DNA of 47,199 nt from Clostridiales bacterium (GTDB lineage Bacteria > Bacteroidota > Bacteroidia > Bacteroidales > Muribaculaceae): contig JAMPBP010000011.1 of the NCBI GenBank assembly GCA_023666645.1, positions 1-47,199 on the forward strand, read 5' to 3'. Below the pieces are notes generated by a model that did no database searches, was not told the origin of the DNA, and saw nothing but the letters and a program-made list of their open reading frames with translations. Position numbers and translations under genes: made by a program. Of the stretch, positions 7,636-17,501 are shown piece by piece (the first letter of the stretch is position 1; each line of letters begins with the position of its first letter).

Positions 7636-9324
7636 ATGCCTGCAACCAGCATACTACAACGCTACAACCATCTGTGGATTGAGCCATCCTCGCGCGGTCT
7701 ATGGGCTATAATCATGCTCCTGTCGATAGCAGGAATGGCCGACATTCCCGGTGCCAGCATCCTCACACTACCATTATGGCTACAATGGACTACTGTCGTG
7801 GCGATCGCCTCACTCAAGGCCACACTACTTTCCATGATGGTCCTTATAGCCCGCAAGTGGAAAGCGGCAACAATTGCAGTATGGCTTATCGTAGCAGTAC
7901 ACATTTTTTTGTGTCTTGTCAATTTTGTGTGCTACGAGTTATACGGATTCGGTATCTCGCACAAATTGATTGTCGTAATAAGCCAAACTAATATGGCCGA
8001 GACATGCGAATTCCTGCCCGGACTCATGGATAATCTTGCAACCGCAACGACACACACCGGTTTTTGGGCCGGTATGGCCATAACCGTCATTGCCTATGTC
8101 GCTGTAAGACGGCTGCAACCGGCCTTGTTCGCCATCTTAACCATAACGCTCTCGCTGCTGGGAACATTGTCGATGGGATGTTACTTCATGACACTCGACA
8201 GCGGACGCAACTCTTTCTCGCTGTCGGTGAGAACACTCAAGGATGTCATTGAGGGTCGACGTGAGCAGGAAGCCATAACCATGATGCTCTCTCAGCTCGA
8301 TAATCAAAAATGGGACTATTCCACAGTATCATCGTCCTGCAATGCACACGTCGTTTTGATGATACTCGGAGAATCGGCTTCTCGTGACAAGCTGTCACTC
8401 TACGGTTATCCCCTACCCACCAGCCCCCGTCTCGACGCGATGCGCGACTCACTGGTGGTAATGAACGGCGCGATAGGTTCGTCAGTAACCACAGCCGGAA
8501 ACATGAGCCGGATACTCACACTGAAAAAAGATGACCGTGTCGATGGCGACTGGTGGAACTACCCACTGCTCATCGACGTGATGAAGAGCGCCGGCTACAA
8601 CACATTCTGGCTCTCCAACCAAGAACGTAGCGGTGTATGGGGCAACTGCTCGGGGGTACTGGCCGGACGTGCCGACGTTGTTAAGTATCTGGGAGCCGAG
8701 AGTTCGGAAGATGCTTTGCTCAAACGATATGACGAAGTGTTGTTGCCTGAGTTGAACAAGGTGCTGACTGCCGATACCACATGCAAGTTTATTGGTGTCC
8801 ACCTCTACGGCTCACATACAAACTACACGAGCCGATATCCCAAAAACCGCAACAGTTTCAAAGCCGCTGATGTCGAGCGGGTGAAACCACGCCGATGGAT
8901 GACTCCCGAAAAATATGCCGTCGATGCAAGCTATCTCAATTCATTATGCTACACCGACTCGGTGGTGAAACTCATGCTTGATGAGATAGCCCGGCTTCCA
9001 TACCCTGCTATAGCCCTTTATTTTGCCGACCACGGAGAGAACGTCTACGACGACCGCGACTTCATAGGACGCGACGAGCGATTTGTCGAAGTTCCATTCG
9101 TAGTGTATGCCAACGAGCCCTACCGAAGGGAGAACCCACACATCGTTGAACTTCTCAATGCGAGCACCGACCGCAAATTCTCGACAGCCAACATATGCTA
9201 TACTCTATTCACCCTTACCGGCACAAGCTACGAAGCCTACGACGGCAAGGACGACATCCTCTCGCCCGAATTCATCGAGCGCAAGCGCTATGTTGACGAG
9301 GAAATCTGGAAATACGACCGGTAA
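7636..9324 (+). CDS. Phosphoethanolamine transferase, EptA-like (sulfatase superfamily)
   Basis: 562 residues. The first ~175 residues hold about five membrane segments; the rest is a periplasmic alkaline-phosphatase-like domain. Expected metal and catalytic motifs are present: GESASR (Glu246), a Thr pair near 285-286 (SSVTTAGNMSR) as likely nucleophile, WLSNQ, HLYGSHTNY and FADHGEN (Asp465, His466). The family transfers phosphoethanolamine from phosphatidylethanolamine to lipid A or other glycans. In Bacteroidales lipid A carries phosphoethanolamine, so lipid A is the likely target, with polymyxin tolerance a possible effect. It is monocistronic and convergent with the acetylesterase. Which acceptor it uses is inference. 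Confidence 0.88.
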   Translation: MPATSILQRYNHLWIEPSSRGLWAIIMLLSIAGMADIPGASILTLPLWLQWTTVVAIASLKATLLSMMVLIARKWKAATIAVWLIVAVHIFLCLVNFVCYELYGFGISHKLIVVISQTNMAETCEFLPGLMDNLATATTHTGFWAGMAITVIAYVAVRRLQPALFAILTITLSLLGTLSMGCYFMTLDSGRNSFSLSVRTLKDVIEGRREQEAITMMLSQLDNQKWDYSTVSSSCNAHVVLMILGESASRDKLSLYGYPLPTSPRLDAMRDSLVVMNGAIGSSVTTAGNMSRILTLKKDDRVDGDWWNYPLLIDVMKSAGYNTFWLSNQERSGVWGNCSGVLAGRADVVKYLGAESSEDALLKRYDEVLLPELNKVLTADTTCKFIGVHLYGSHTNYTSRYPKNRNSFKAADVERVKPRRWMTPEKYAVDASYLNSLCYTDSVVKLMLDEIARLPYPAIALYFADHGENVYDDRDFIGRDERFVEVPFVVYANEPYRRENPHIVELLNASTDRKFSTANICYTLFTLTGTSYEAYDGKDDILSPEFIERKRYVDEEIWKYDR

Positions 9325-9334
9325 AAGGAACCTC

Positions 9335-9366
9335 ACCCAATTATAGCGAGACCCAATTATAGCGAG
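9335..9366. repeat. Tandem 16-bp duplication at convergent gene ends
   Basis: ACCCAATTATAGCGAG occurs twice head-to-tail (9335-9350 and 9351-9366) with no mismatch. The second copy contains the stop codon and last codons of the minus-strand acetylesterase, and the first copy would supply the same ending. Confidence 0.9.
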
Positions 9367-10808
9367 CCGGGAGCCATGCGGTCGGTGCGGAAGGGGACCA
9401 GTGGCAGCCCCAGATGATTGTGAATCCGCCCTACCGGGAAATTCTTGAAATTGTAACGCACATTGACTATACTGTCAATTTCCGGACACGATACCTCAAG
9501 GGAGCGTTTGTTCCAGTCGCCCCAGGCATTGGCCGGGTGATACACTCCGTCACTGCCGGCGGCCTCAAATCCTTCAAGATTGGAATATGGAGTAAATCCG
9601 GTAGGGATATTGTTGATTTTTATCGTTGCCCGGTTACCGTCAACTGTCATGGACCCAAATGTGGGATAGTCCACAGGGAGCCCGTCAATTCCATATGTGC
9701 GTGCTCCCGCCAGAAAGGCAAGACGCTCTCCAAGCTGACGCTTTATAGGTGAATGTATGCAGTGGGGATTGTCAAGGTACACAAGGTCGGTAGTGCATAT
9801 TACCCCACTGTTGGGAATCGCACCTACGGCATCTCGCTGACACTCTCTGAACAGGGCAGCCTCGTCGCCATTAACATCGTTATAAATCCACCCGGGTATC
9901 TCGACATAGTAGAACGGGAGGTCGCCAAGCTGCCACTTATCACGCCAGTCAGTGACCATGTCCTTGAAATGATTGGGATAGGTTGCATGCTGACCCACGT
10001 TTGACTCACCCTGGTTCCATAGAAAACCCTTTATCGTATAGCCAATGAGTGGGTGTAGCATGGCATTATACATGACATTGATGCGGGCCATATCATTCAT
10101 TGTGGAATCGGCCGCCTCCCTGTCTATATCATATCCGGGATATTGCTCGAGTTGCTCACGCGACTGCCACCCTTCGACCTTACTGCCTCCATAGGCACTG
10201 ACAATGATGCCCACGGGAACATGCAACAGGTCAGTGAGCGATCGCGCAAAGAAATAGGCCGTGGCACTGAAACGGGGAGCATTGGCAGGAATGTTCTCAT
10301 CCCACCGGCACTCCACATTACGCTGTGGGGTATAAGACTGGCAACGCTTCACCATGGCTACCCTTATGCCTGGATAATTGCCCGCATAGGCTATTGCCTG
10401 AGGTGCCTCGTCAACAGGTTGCATATTATATCCCTCAAGAGGCATCTCCATGTTTGACTGACCTGAGCAGAACCACACCTCCCCTATCAATACATTATCG
10501 ATGGTGATATCACTACCGTCACCTTTTAGTCTTATGGAACGGGAAGAGAATGAGGCTTCAGGTGTAGGAATCATCACCTCCCAGCGTCCATCTGAATCTG
10601 TTACGCCTACCTGCTTGGCTTTAGGGCTCCAGGAAGAAGTCACCGTGATCTTGCTTCCCGGAGTCGCCCATCCCCACAGGCGGGCATCGGTGTTCTGCTG
10701 GAGCACCATGTTGTCACCAATGATATAGGGCAGCACGATGGCTCCAAAGGAGCTTTGAACTGCAAAGGCGATGGCTATAAGGACGCTGAAAAGTTTTTGA
10801 ACTGACAT
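9357..10808 (-). CDS. Sialate O-acetylesterase (SGNH family)
   Basis: 483 residues with a signal peptide (MSVQKLFSVLIAIAFAVQSS, about 1-22). The opening beta domain (VLPYIIGDNMVLQQ, then LWGWATPGSKITV) and the catalytic motif WFCSGQSNMEMPL (Ser118) are hallmarks of family 9-O-acetyl sialate esterases, as is FLWNQGESNV near 262-270. Such enzymes remove acetyl groups from sialic acids or other sugars on mucin and plant glycans so that glycosidases can act; substrate choice varies and acetylated xylan or pectin is also possible. It has its own promoter, directly downstream of the trp operon terminator, and converges on the phosphoethanolamine transferase gene. Confidence 0.88.
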   Translation of the reverse strand: MSVQKLFSVLIAIAFAVQSSFGAIVLPYIIGDNMVLQQNTDARLWGWATPGSKITVTSSWSPKAKQVGVTDSDGRWEVMIPTPEASFSSRSIRLKGDGSDITIDNVLIGEVWFCSGQSNMEMPLEGYNMQPVDEAPQAIAYAGNYPGIRVAMVKRCQSYTPQRNVECRWDENIPANAPRFSATAYFFARSLTDLLHVPVGIIVSAYGGSKVEGWQSREQLEQYPGYDIDREAADSTMNDMARINVMYNAMLHPLIGYTIKGFLWNQGESNVGQHATYPNHFKDMVTDWRDKWQLGDLPFYYVEIPGWIYNDVNGDEAALFRECQRDAVGAIPNSGVICTTDLVYLDNPHCIHSPIKRQLGERLAFLAGARTYGIDGLPVDYPTFGSMTVDGNRATIKINNIPTGFTPYSNLEGFEAAGSDGVYHPANAWGDWNKRSLEVSCPEIDSIVNVRYNFKNFPVGRIHNHLGLPLVPFRTDRMAPGSL

Positions 10809-10836
10809 TTTATTAAAATTTATAGATTAGCCACCA

Positions 10837-10844
10837 CAAAGTTA
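10837..10844 (-). promoter_or_regulatory. -7 box of the sialate O-acetylesterase gene
   Basis: TAACTTTG on the minus strand matches TAnnTTTG, 29 nt upstream of the start. The -33 position falls in the preceding terminator hairpin and has no clear TTTG, so the promoter may depend on an extended or activator-assisted context. Confidence 0.5.
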
Positions 10845-10845
10845 T

Positions 10846-10887
10846 AAAAAATTGCAGTCAATCAGCTTCGAAATTGACTGCAATTTT
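10846..10887 (-). terminator. Intrinsic terminator of the trp operon
   Basis: A perfect 15-bp inverted repeat (10848-10862 against 10873-10887) with a 10-nt loop is followed on the minus strand by a six-T run. It sits 29 nt past the trpA stop and abuts the acetylesterase promoter. Confidence 0.88.
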
Positions 10888-10915
10888 AAAAAAAGTTTTC
10901 GCAAATCGGGGCGAT

Positions 10916-11692
10916 TCACCTACCTATTGTAGTGATGAGCGTAGTGACCGCCTCTTTTACTGTGGGACATGATCCGAGATTCTTGATGAATTGAGAACCT
11001 ATTATTGCTCCGGCACTGTTGGCACACGCATCTCGATAGGTACGGGCATTGGATATTCCAAACCCTATCATGCGATGGTGGCGCAACGGCATCTCGGCTA
11101 TCCTGTGAAAATAGTCCAGCTGCCTGTCGGTAAAACTGTCACGGGCACCGGTTGTCGATGCCACCGAGACCATATAGATGAATCCGTCACAATGCTCATC
11201 AATGAGCCGTATACGCTCATAGGAGGTCTCGGGCGTTATGAGCATTATCATGGGTAAATCATATTTTCGACTCAGGTTCTTATATTCCGATAGATAAAGG
11301 TCGAAAGGAAGATCGGGTATTATAACTCCATCTATTCCCGACTCCTTGGCACGCTTGAAAAAAACCTCATGACCCATTCTCATTATCGGATTGAGATAAC
11401 CCATGGCGATCAAAGGAATGTCGGGGTTATTGAGTCTTGCCTCCTTCACCTGGTCAAGAAGCAAGGATAGTGTCATGCCATTGCGCAGTGCCACTGTGCT
11501 GCTGTGCTGTATCACGGGACCATCGGCCATAGGGTCAGAGAATGGAATACCCACTTCTATCATATCGGCACCCTGTGACGCAAGTTCGGTTATTATCTCG
11601 ACAGTAGAATCCTTCTTAGGATAACCGGCTGTAAAATAAACCGAAAGAAGATTACTGGGGGAATTATCGAGAAGTTTAGTCAATCTATTCAT
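10916..11692 (-). CDS. trpA: Tryptophan synthase alpha chain
   Basis: 258 residues, typical length. It splits indole-3-glycerol phosphate into indole and glyceraldehyde 3-phosphate, feeding indole to the TrpB subunit. The catalytic pair is visible in ADMIEVGIPFSDPMADGP (Glu46, Asp57), and the phosphate-binding end reads IGFGIS and GAIIGSQFIK. It is the last gene of the operon, 32 nt after trpF, and is followed by a strong terminator. Its separation from trpB by five genes is the usual Bacteroidales arrangement. Confidence 0.97.
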   Translation of the reverse strand: MNRLTKLLDNSPSNLLSVYFTAGYPKKDSTVEIITELASQGADMIEVGIPFSDPMADGPVIQHSSTVALRNGMTLSLLLDQVKEARLNNPDIPLIAMGYLNPIMRMGHEVFFKRAKESGIDGVIIPDLPFDLYLSEYKNLSRKYDLPMIMLITPETSYERIRLIDEHCDGFIYMVSVASTTGARDSFTDRQLDYFHRIAEMPLRHHRMIGFGISNARTYRDACANSAGAIIGSQFIKNLGSCPTVKEAVTTLITTIGR

Positions 11693-11724
11693 TGTTATTA
11701 TACATTTAGATACTGTTACCTGAT

Positions 11725-12348
11725 TTATCGATTTAGGTTACCGAGGAAGCGTGAGAGACTGTCGACATTCTTCAAACCAGGCGAGACTTCAAAACGACTG
11801 TTGAGATCGACACCGACAAAATGAGGATTGTCAATCGCCAGGACTTTATGAGCGTCATCCTCACCTATGCCACCACTCAATAGAAACGGTTGCGGAATAT
11901 CGTAAGCTGACAGAATATTCCAGTCAAATTTTTTTCCTGAACCTCCCTTTGACGGTGTGGAAGTGTCGAGAAGAATATAGTCGACAAGTCCCACAAACTT
12001 ATGAGCCTCACGCAGGGACTCCTCATTATTCACCGATATAGCTTTTATCACTTTAAAACCAAGCGCTTTCAATCTTGAGCACATCAGGGGTGATTCCTCG
12101 CCATGGAGCTGAAATGTCGTGAAACCATGTTCTTCATTAAGGACCAGGAGAGCATCCATATCAAGATTAACGGTCACTGCCACAGGCTCTATTCGGGCTT
12201 TATTCAACCCGACCACGGTCTCGCGCGAAAGCCTCCCGCAATAACGTGGAGAAGGGGCATAGAATATAAAGCCCATGAAATCGGGACGCAATGCCATCAC
12301 CTGCGATATATTATAAGGCTCGCGCATTCCACAAATCTTTACCTTCAT
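11725..12348 (-). CDS. trpF: Phosphoribosylanthranilate isomerase
   Basis: 207 residues forming a TIM barrel. It starts with KVKICGMREPYNI (the catalytic Cys is in KICG) and carries DYILLDTSTPSKGGSGKKFDW and LLSGGIGEDDA, the phosphate-binding end with catalytic Asp. It isomerises phosphoribosylanthranilate to CdRP. Its start overlaps the trpC stop by 4 nt (ATGA), so translation is probably coupled. TrpC and TrpF are separate proteins here, unlike the fused enterobacterial TrpCF. Confidence 0.95.
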   Translation of the reverse strand: MKVKICGMREPYNISQVMALRPDFMGFIFYAPSPRYCGRLSRETVVGLNKARIEPVAVTVNLDMDALLVLNEEHGFTTFQLHGEESPLMCSRLKALGFKVIKAISVNNEESLREAHKFVGLVDYILLDTSTPSKGGSGKKFDWNILSAYDIPQPFLLSGGIGEDDAHKVLAIDNPHFVGVDLNSRFEVSPGLKNVDSLSRFLGNLNR

Positions 12349-13142
12349 AAACGTTGCAACTGAAAAGTTTTCAAAGCTTTCACTCGGTCGCCGGCTGCCA
12401 TCAGCGCCTCACCGATAAGAAACGCATCAAATCCTTCCAGCAGCAAGCGTTCTACATCGACAGGCTGTCTGATTCCGCTTTCGGCCACCTTGACAGCATT
12501 GTCGGGGAGCGAAGAGACAAGCCGAGAGGAATTGGCTATATCTGTTTTGAACGAAGTGAGGTCGCGGTTATTGACCCCCACCATGTCGGCATCACATGGC
12601 AGCGATTGAAGCTCCCCGATATCGTGAATTTCCACAAGAGTTTCCATTCCAAGTGAATGAGCCAGATTATTCATAGCGGCAAGCGATTCAGGTGAAATCA
12701 TTGCAGCGATCAGCAATATGGCATCAGCACCATACACCCTTGCCTGATACACCTGGTAAGCATCAACGATGAACTCCTTGCGCAATAACGGCAACCCGGG
12801 CACAGCCTCGCGGGCAACGGCAAGATCCTCAAGACTTCCTCCGAAAAACGGGGTATCGGTAAGCACCGACATGGCAGCCGCACCATGAGCGGCATAATCC
12901 CGAGCCACTGAGCCGATATCGCTCATGGCCGATATCTCGCCTCGCGACGGTGAGCGACGTTTATGCTCAGCTATCACAGCTACCTCATGCTGCCTGAGGG
13001 CACCAGCCATCGATAGCGGTGTGCGACGGCAATCCTCGGCCATACTTTTCAACATATCGAGCCCCATGACACGCTTCATTGCCTCTACCTCCCTGTGCTT
13101 GGAGGCCGCGATGAGTTGCAATATATTCCCTTTCATATCCAT
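12345..13142 (-). CDS. trpC: Indole-3-glycerol phosphate synthase
   Basis: About 265 residues. Conserved motifs are VIAEHKRRSPSRGEI (catalytic Lys and phosphate site), LRKEFIVDAYQVYQARVYGADAILLI, VGVNNRDLTSF and VAESGIRQPVD. It converts CdRP to indole-3-glycerol phosphate. I choose the ATG at 13142 (MDMKGN), two bases after the trpD stop; the frame extends back to a TTG at 13148 that overlaps that stop. An ATG two codons later is also possible. Confidence 0.95.
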   Translation of the reverse strand: MDMKGNILQLIAASKHREVEAMKRVMGLDMLKSMAEDCRRTPLSMAGALRQHEVAVIAEHKRRSPSRGEISAMSDIGSVARDYAAHGAAAMSVLTDTPFFGGSLEDLAVAREAVPGLPLLRKEFIVDAYQVYQARVYGADAILLIAAMISPESLAAMNNLAHSLGMETLVEIHDIGELQSLPCDADMVGVNNRDLTSFKTDIANSSRLVSSLPDNAVKVAESGIRQPVDVERLLLEGFDAFLIGEALMAAGDRVKALKTFQLQRL

Positions 13143-13144
13143 AA

Positions 13145-14140
13145 TCAACTGTTGATTTCAACAAATCTTCTGAAACGGTCGAGTGCCGCACCGCTTTCAA
13201 GAGATTCCCTTGCATCGGCCACTGCCTCGCCCAACGACAATTGCGGTTCAAGTGTCTTGATAGCAAACGCGGCATTGGCTATGACACAGTTTTTCTTAGG
13301 CGCTGAGGCCCGGTTGGCAAGCACATCATCAAAGATTGCAGCTGCCTCCTCAACTGTATCTCCTCCATAAAGATCCTCCTGTTTTCCCGTGGAAAGTCCC
13401 AGATGAGAAGCCTCGAGCACCTTTTCCGAGTAATTGTCGACGACCTTGAAAGGGGCTGTGAGTGAAATTTCGTCATAACCATCGAGCGAATGAACTATCG
13501 TGCAATTGATCTTCTCATTCTGGGCTATATATCTGTACAGACGCATCAGCTTCAGATTGTAGACGCCCAGCAACTGATTTCTGGGAAGAGTGGGATTGAC
13601 CAGCGGACCGAGCATGTTGAAGAATGTGCGCATCTTCAATGAACGTCTCACCGGCCCCACGCTCTTGAGGGCAGGGCTGAAAAAGGGAGCATGGAGAAAA
13701 CTCACTCCTGTCTCGTCGAGCGAGCGCTGCAACAATTCCTCACTGGCTGTAAATTTCACACCATGCTGCTCGAGCACGTTGGAAGCTCCGCTCACCGAAC
13801 TCGCGCCATAGTTGCCATGCTTCACGACCTTGCGTCCGGCTCCGGCCACCACAAAACATGAGGCAGTCGAGATATTGAACGTGTTTTTGCCGTCACCTCC
13901 CGTCCCTACAATATCAATTGTCTTGTCGTCACCAAGATTTATCACCACACGACGTTGCAGAATCGCATCGCGGAATCCCGAGAGTTCAGCGGGAGTAATA
14001 CTACGCATCAGGAAGACGGTCATGAATGCCGACAACTGGTTGTCATTATACTTTCCATCAGCTATGTTATGCATTATGTCACGCGCCTCCTCGCGTGAGA
14101 GGCTCTTATGTTCAAACAGATTTTGGAGTATCGTATTCAT
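13145..14140 (-). CDS. trpD: Anthranilate phosphoribosyltransferase
   Basis: 331 residues from the ATG at 14140 (MNTILQNLFEHKSLSREEA). The frame is open 34 codons further upstream into trpG, but that extension has no family similarity and would overlap the upstream gene. Motifs: GTGGDGKNTFNIST (PRPP binding), VVKHGNYGASS, and the anthranilate-site segment RTFFNMLGPLVNP. It attaches phosphoribose to anthranilate. It is not fused to trpG, and the trpG stop lies 16 nt upstream of the chosen start. Confidence 0.95.
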   Translation of the reverse strand: MNTILQNLFEHKSLSREEARDIMHNIADGKYNDNQLSAFMTVFLMRSITPAELSGFRDAILQRRVVINLGDDKTIDIVGTGGDGKNTFNISTASCFVVAGAGRKVVKHGNYGASSVSGASNVLEQHGVKFTASEELLQRSLDETGVSFLHAPFFSPALKSVGPVRRSLKMRTFFNMLGPLVNPTLPRNQLLGVYNLKLMRLYRYIAQNEKINCTIVHSLDGYDEISLTAPFKVVDNYSEKVLEASHLGLSTGKQEDLYGGDTVEEAAAIFDDVLANRASAPKKNCVIANAAFAIKTLEPQLSLGEAVADARESLESGAALDRFRRFVEINS

Positions 14141-14156
14141 CCTTTGCTTGTCAGTG

Positions 14157-14723
14157 TCAATTGTGAAACAGGAAATTTGAAATAATACGTATCCCATCGG
14201 GGGTGAGGAGCGACTCAGGGTGAAACTGCACTCCGTGCACATCGAGGGACCTATGGCACATCGACATTATCGCACCACTATCATCGACCGAAGTTACCAT
14301 TAGTTCCTGTGGCAGATTTTCAGGACTCACCGCCCATGAATGGTAGCGTCCCACAAGAAAAGTCTCACCCATGCCGTCGAGTATATAATCAGGGGCACAT
14401 ACATGCACAGGAGTCTGTATTCCATGATACACATCGTCAAGATTTACAAGCGTAGCGCCAAAGTTCTCACCGATAGCCTGATGGCCAAGACACACACCGA
14501 GAATAGGTTTGGATCGTGCATATTCCTTCAGAAGCCGAGGCAGTATTCCCGCCTCCGATGGAATGCCGGGCCCGGGAGAGATTATTATCTTGTCGTAGCA
14601 TTCCACCTCGGGGAGCGTTATCTTATCGTTGCGCACGACATCAGGATCAACCCCCAGCTGCCTCACTGCGTGCACTATATTATAGGTGAATGAATCGTAG
14701 TTGTCGAGAATTAGAAGTCTCAT
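14157..14723 (-). CDS. trpG: Anthranilate synthase component II (glutamine amidotransferase)
   Basis: 188 residues, class I glutamine amidotransferase. The triad is visible: Cys78 in GVCLGHQAIG, His168 and Glu170 in FHPES. The oxyanion region is ISPGPGIPSEAG. It supplies ammonia to TrpE for anthranilate synthesis. It follows trpE by 14 nt. A paralogous role in folate synthesis (PabA) is possible for this family, but the operon position makes TrpG the clear call. Confidence 0.95.
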   Translation of the reverse strand: MRLLILDNYDSFTYNIVHAVRQLGVDPDVVRNDKITLPEVECYDKIIISPGPGIPSEAGILPRLLKEYARSKPILGVCLGHQAIGENFGATLVNLDDVYHGIQTPVHVCAPDYILDGMGETFLVGRYHSWAVSPENLPQELMVTSVDDSGAIMSMCHRSLDVHGVQFHPESLLTPDGIRIISNFLFHN

Positions 14724-14737
14724 AATACCTTTAAATA

Positions 14738-16135
14738 TTAATTGGTAAATATCCTTGCGTGCATCACTGCTTTCACGAGGGCACCAAGCTTGTTGTTGGT
14801 CTCCTTAAGCTCGCAAGCCGGTACCGATCTCGCCACGATTCCTGCTCCGGCCTGTGAATACAACCTGTTGTTTTTACTAAGGAAACTGCGTATTGTGATA
14901 GCTTGATTCAAAGACCCGTCAAAACCAAATGACCCTATGCAACCTCCATATGACATGCGGGCCACAGGTTCAATCTCATCTATGAGTTGCATGGCTCTCA
15001 CTTTGGGAGCACCACTCAGAGTCCCCGCCGGGAACGTGTCGGCAAAGAGTCGATACACATCGGCCGTCTCAGGCAATTCAGCTTCCACCCGGCTCACCAT
15101 GTGTATCACATGGGAGTAGAATTGAATCTGCTTTAAAAATTTTACATCCACTTTGCCTCCCGACCTGCTCAGATCGTTGCGGGCGAGGTCCACAAGCATG
15201 ATGTGCTCGGCATTCTCCTTAGGGTCGAGCAGGAGTTTCTCGGCAAGAAGATGATCCTCGCGGTCATCACCGGTGCGTCGGAATGTCCCGGCTATAGGAT
15301 CGATGTATGCCTTCCTGTCGGCTGTCACCCTAAGATGGGTCTCGGGCGAAGAACCAAATACCTTGAAATTACCGAAATCAAAGAAAAAAAGATAGGGCGA
15401 AGGATTGACCGACCGCAATGCGCGGTACACATTGAATTCATCACCGGTGAAACCCTGTGAAAAGCGACGCGACAATACAATCTGGAACACATCACCGCGC
15501 TTGGCATGGGCGATCCCTTTCTCAACCATTTCCATATATTGCTCATCGGTGACGGGCGATTCAATATCGTCGGCCGGGACGAATGGATATACTGCTATAT
15601 TGTTGTTACGTATGATTGACATCAGTTCCTCCGTATGGGAAGTCTCTCCAGCCGGTATATTTTCTATTATCGTCATCTCATTATGATAATGGTTGACTTG
15701 TATTATGAAGCGATAAAGAAGATATTGCATGTCGGGGAAATCGGCAAACTCCTGAGTCTTGGGCTTGACAGGAACCGAAGGCTCGAAATATCTCACGGCA
15801 TCATAGGCCGTGAATCCAAGCAGCCCATTGAAAAGATTGTTCTCAATGTGATTGACTTCATAGGATTTTATGAATTCTCTGAGCTGTCCCGTCACATCAG
15901 CAGCAGGATCGACCGATTTCGTTCCATCGGGATATGTGCATATGACATTCTCGTCAAGCACTGTGAATGAACCTATTGGATCTACACCAATGAGCGATAC
16001 TGAGTTTTGGGATGTGTGATAGTCTGAGCTTTCAAGAAGTGCTGAGCATGGATAAAGATCTCTGATTTTGAGATACAATCCCACAGGGGTCTCAAGGTCG
16101 GCTGGAACTACCGTTATATTTTGAGTGAGAATCAT
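14738..16135 (-). CDS. trpE: Anthranilate synthase component I
   Basis: 465 residues. The N-terminal part carries the feedback-inhibition motif LLESS (about 34-38, in [10 protein letters not shown]), which binds tryptophan in characterised TrpE proteins, so end-product inhibition is expected. The chorismate-binding C-terminal half shows [49 protein letters not shown] and QAGAGIV. It overlaps the trpB stop by 4 nt (ATGA at 16132-16135). Confidence 0.96.
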   Translation of the reverse strand: MILTQNITVVPADLETPVGLYLKIRDLYPCSALLESSDYHTSQNSVSLIGVDPIGSFTVLDENVICTYPDGTKSVDPAADVTGQLREFIKSYEVNHIENNLFNGLLGFTAYDAVRYFEPSVPVKPKTQEFADFPDMQYLLYRFIIQVNHYHNEMTIIENIPAGETSHTEELMSIIRNNNIAVYPFVPADDIESPVTDEQYMEMVEKGIAHAKRGDVFQIVLSRRFSQGFTGDEFNVYRALRSVNPSPYLFFFDFGNFKVFGSSPETHLRVTADRKAYIDPIAGTFRRTGDDREDHLLAEKLLLDPKENAEHIMLVDLARNDLSRSGGKVDVKFLKQIQFYSHVIHMVSRVEAELPETADVYRLFADTFPAGTLSGAPKVRAMQLIDEIEPVARMSYGGCIGSFGFDGSLNQAITIRSFLSKNNRLYSQAGAGIVARSVPACELKETNNKLGALVKAVMHARIFTN

Positions 16136-17340
16136 GATAGTAGTTTGAATGTGTTCATGTAAGTTAACATATCTTTGTCACCTCTCCCCGAGACATTGAT
16201 TACAACCACATCATCTTCGGCAAACTTACGCTTATCAAGCACAGCCAGAGCATGAGCCGACTCGATGGCAGGAATAATTCCTTCAAGACGTGTAAGTGTC
16301 ATGGCAGCCTTCATAGCCTCATCGTCGGTTACGGCCTCCATCTGTGTGCGCCCCGTCTCGGCGAGATAGGCATGGAGAGGTCCTACTCCGGGATAGTCGA
16401 GCCCGGCCGATATTGAGTAAGGTTCAGAAACCTGGCCATCGGGGGTCTGGATCACCAAGGTTCGAGACCCGTGGAGCACCCCCTCGGTTCCTATCTTGAT
16501 TGTAGCCGCGGTCTTACCTGAATCGACTCCAAGCCCCGCCGCCTCAGCTGCCACGAGCTTCACACTATTTTCCTTTATGAAGTGGTAGAATGCACCGGCA
16601 GCATTGCTTCCCCCTCCTATGCAGGCTATGACATAATCGGGCAACTCGCTACCGGTCATCTCCTTGAGTTGCGAACGTATCTCCCTGCTTATGACCGACT
16701 GGAACCGGGCTACCATCAACGGATAAGGATGAGGCCCCACCGTACTGCCTATTACATAGAACGTATCGGCCGGATTACAGCACCAGTCGCGGATAGCCTC
16801 GTTGGTGGCATCCTTAAGGGTCATATTGCCTGAGCTCACCGGGACCACTTTGGCCCCGAGCATCTTCATGCGTTGTACATTAGGTTGCTGACGCTCCACA
16901 TCGGTGGCTCCCATATAAACGACACACTCAAGACCACGCAATGCACAAACTGTGGCCACAGCCACACCATGCTGTCCGGCTCCGGTCTCGGCTATAATGC
17001 GATGTTTTCCCATTCGCTCGGCCAGAAGGACACTTGCTATGGCGTTGTTGATCTTATGAGCCCCGGTGTGACACAGGTCCTCCCGTTTCAAATATATATT
17101 GGTACCGTAGTGCTCCGAGAGTCTCTTGGCATGATAAAGTGGAGTGGGACGCCCCACATATTCCCGGAGCAACTGCTCATACTCAGCATTAAAATCAGGG
17201 TCATCGACATATTTGGCAAATGTCTCTGTGAGTTTCTCAACATTTGAATGAAGTATCTCTGGAATATAGGCTCCTCCAAAACGGCCGTAATAGCCATCCT
17301 TATCCACTGGAAGAATCGTCTCTTTTATCTCGGTTATCAT
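16132..17340 (-). CDS. trpB: Tryptophan synthase beta chain
   Basis: 402 residues. The PLP Lys is Lys96 in [10 protein letters not shown], and the phosphate loop is [21 protein letters not shown] and GRGDKD are also present. It condenses indole with serine to tryptophan. The N-terminal [10 protein letters not shown] marks the TrpB1 type that pairs with TrpA. It is the first gene of trpBEGDCFA and lies about 80 nt after the attenuator hairpin, so all seven enzymes fall under one leader. Confidence 0.97.
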   Translation of the reverse strand: MITEIKETILPVDKDGYYGRFGGAYIPEILHSNVEKLTETFAKYVDDPDFNAEYEQLLREYVGRPTPLYHAKRLSEHYGTNIYLKREDLCHTGAHKINNAIASVLLAERMGKHRIIAETGAGQHGVAVATVCALRGLECVVYMGATDVERQQPNVQRMKMLGAKVVPVSSGNMTLKDATNEAIRDWCCNPADTFYVIGSTVGPHPYPLMVARFQSVISREIRSQLKEMTGSELPDYVIACIGGGSNAAGAFYHFIKENSVKLVAAEAAGLGVDSGKTAATIKIGTEGVLHGSRTLVIQTPDGQVSEPYSISAGLDYPGVGPLHAYLAETGRTQMEAVTDDEAMKAAMTLTRLEGIIPAIESAHALAVLDKRKFAEDDVVVINVSGRGDKDMLTYMNTFKLLS

Positions 17341-17418
17341 TGTGAGTGCTATTTATAGAATAAGTGAATTTGATATCTTTTATAATGTGTGAATTGTTGG
17401 AAATACCAACTTAAATCA

Positions 17419-17448
17419 AAAGCCACCGGCTGTTACTCCGATGGCTTT
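17419..17448 (-). terminator. trp attenuator terminator hairpin (regions 3 and 4)
   Basis: On the minus strand AAAGCCATCGG (17448-17438) pairs with CCGGTGGCTTT (17429-17419) with one A/C mismatch. TTTTGATTT follows, a modest interrupted U-tract. It lies between the leader peptide and trpB. Its first arm can instead pair with 17507-17515 (9 bp including one G-U), which would prevent termination. Confidence 0.75.
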
Positions 17449-17501
17449 CTGCGCAATATTACAAATCAGTTTTAAAGATTCAGCATACGTAATAAATATG
17501 A

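Noticed and set aside
14141-14242. N-terminal extension of TrpD by 34 codons
   Set aside because: It overlaps trpG and lacks similarity to TrpD; the usual N-terminus begins at 14140.
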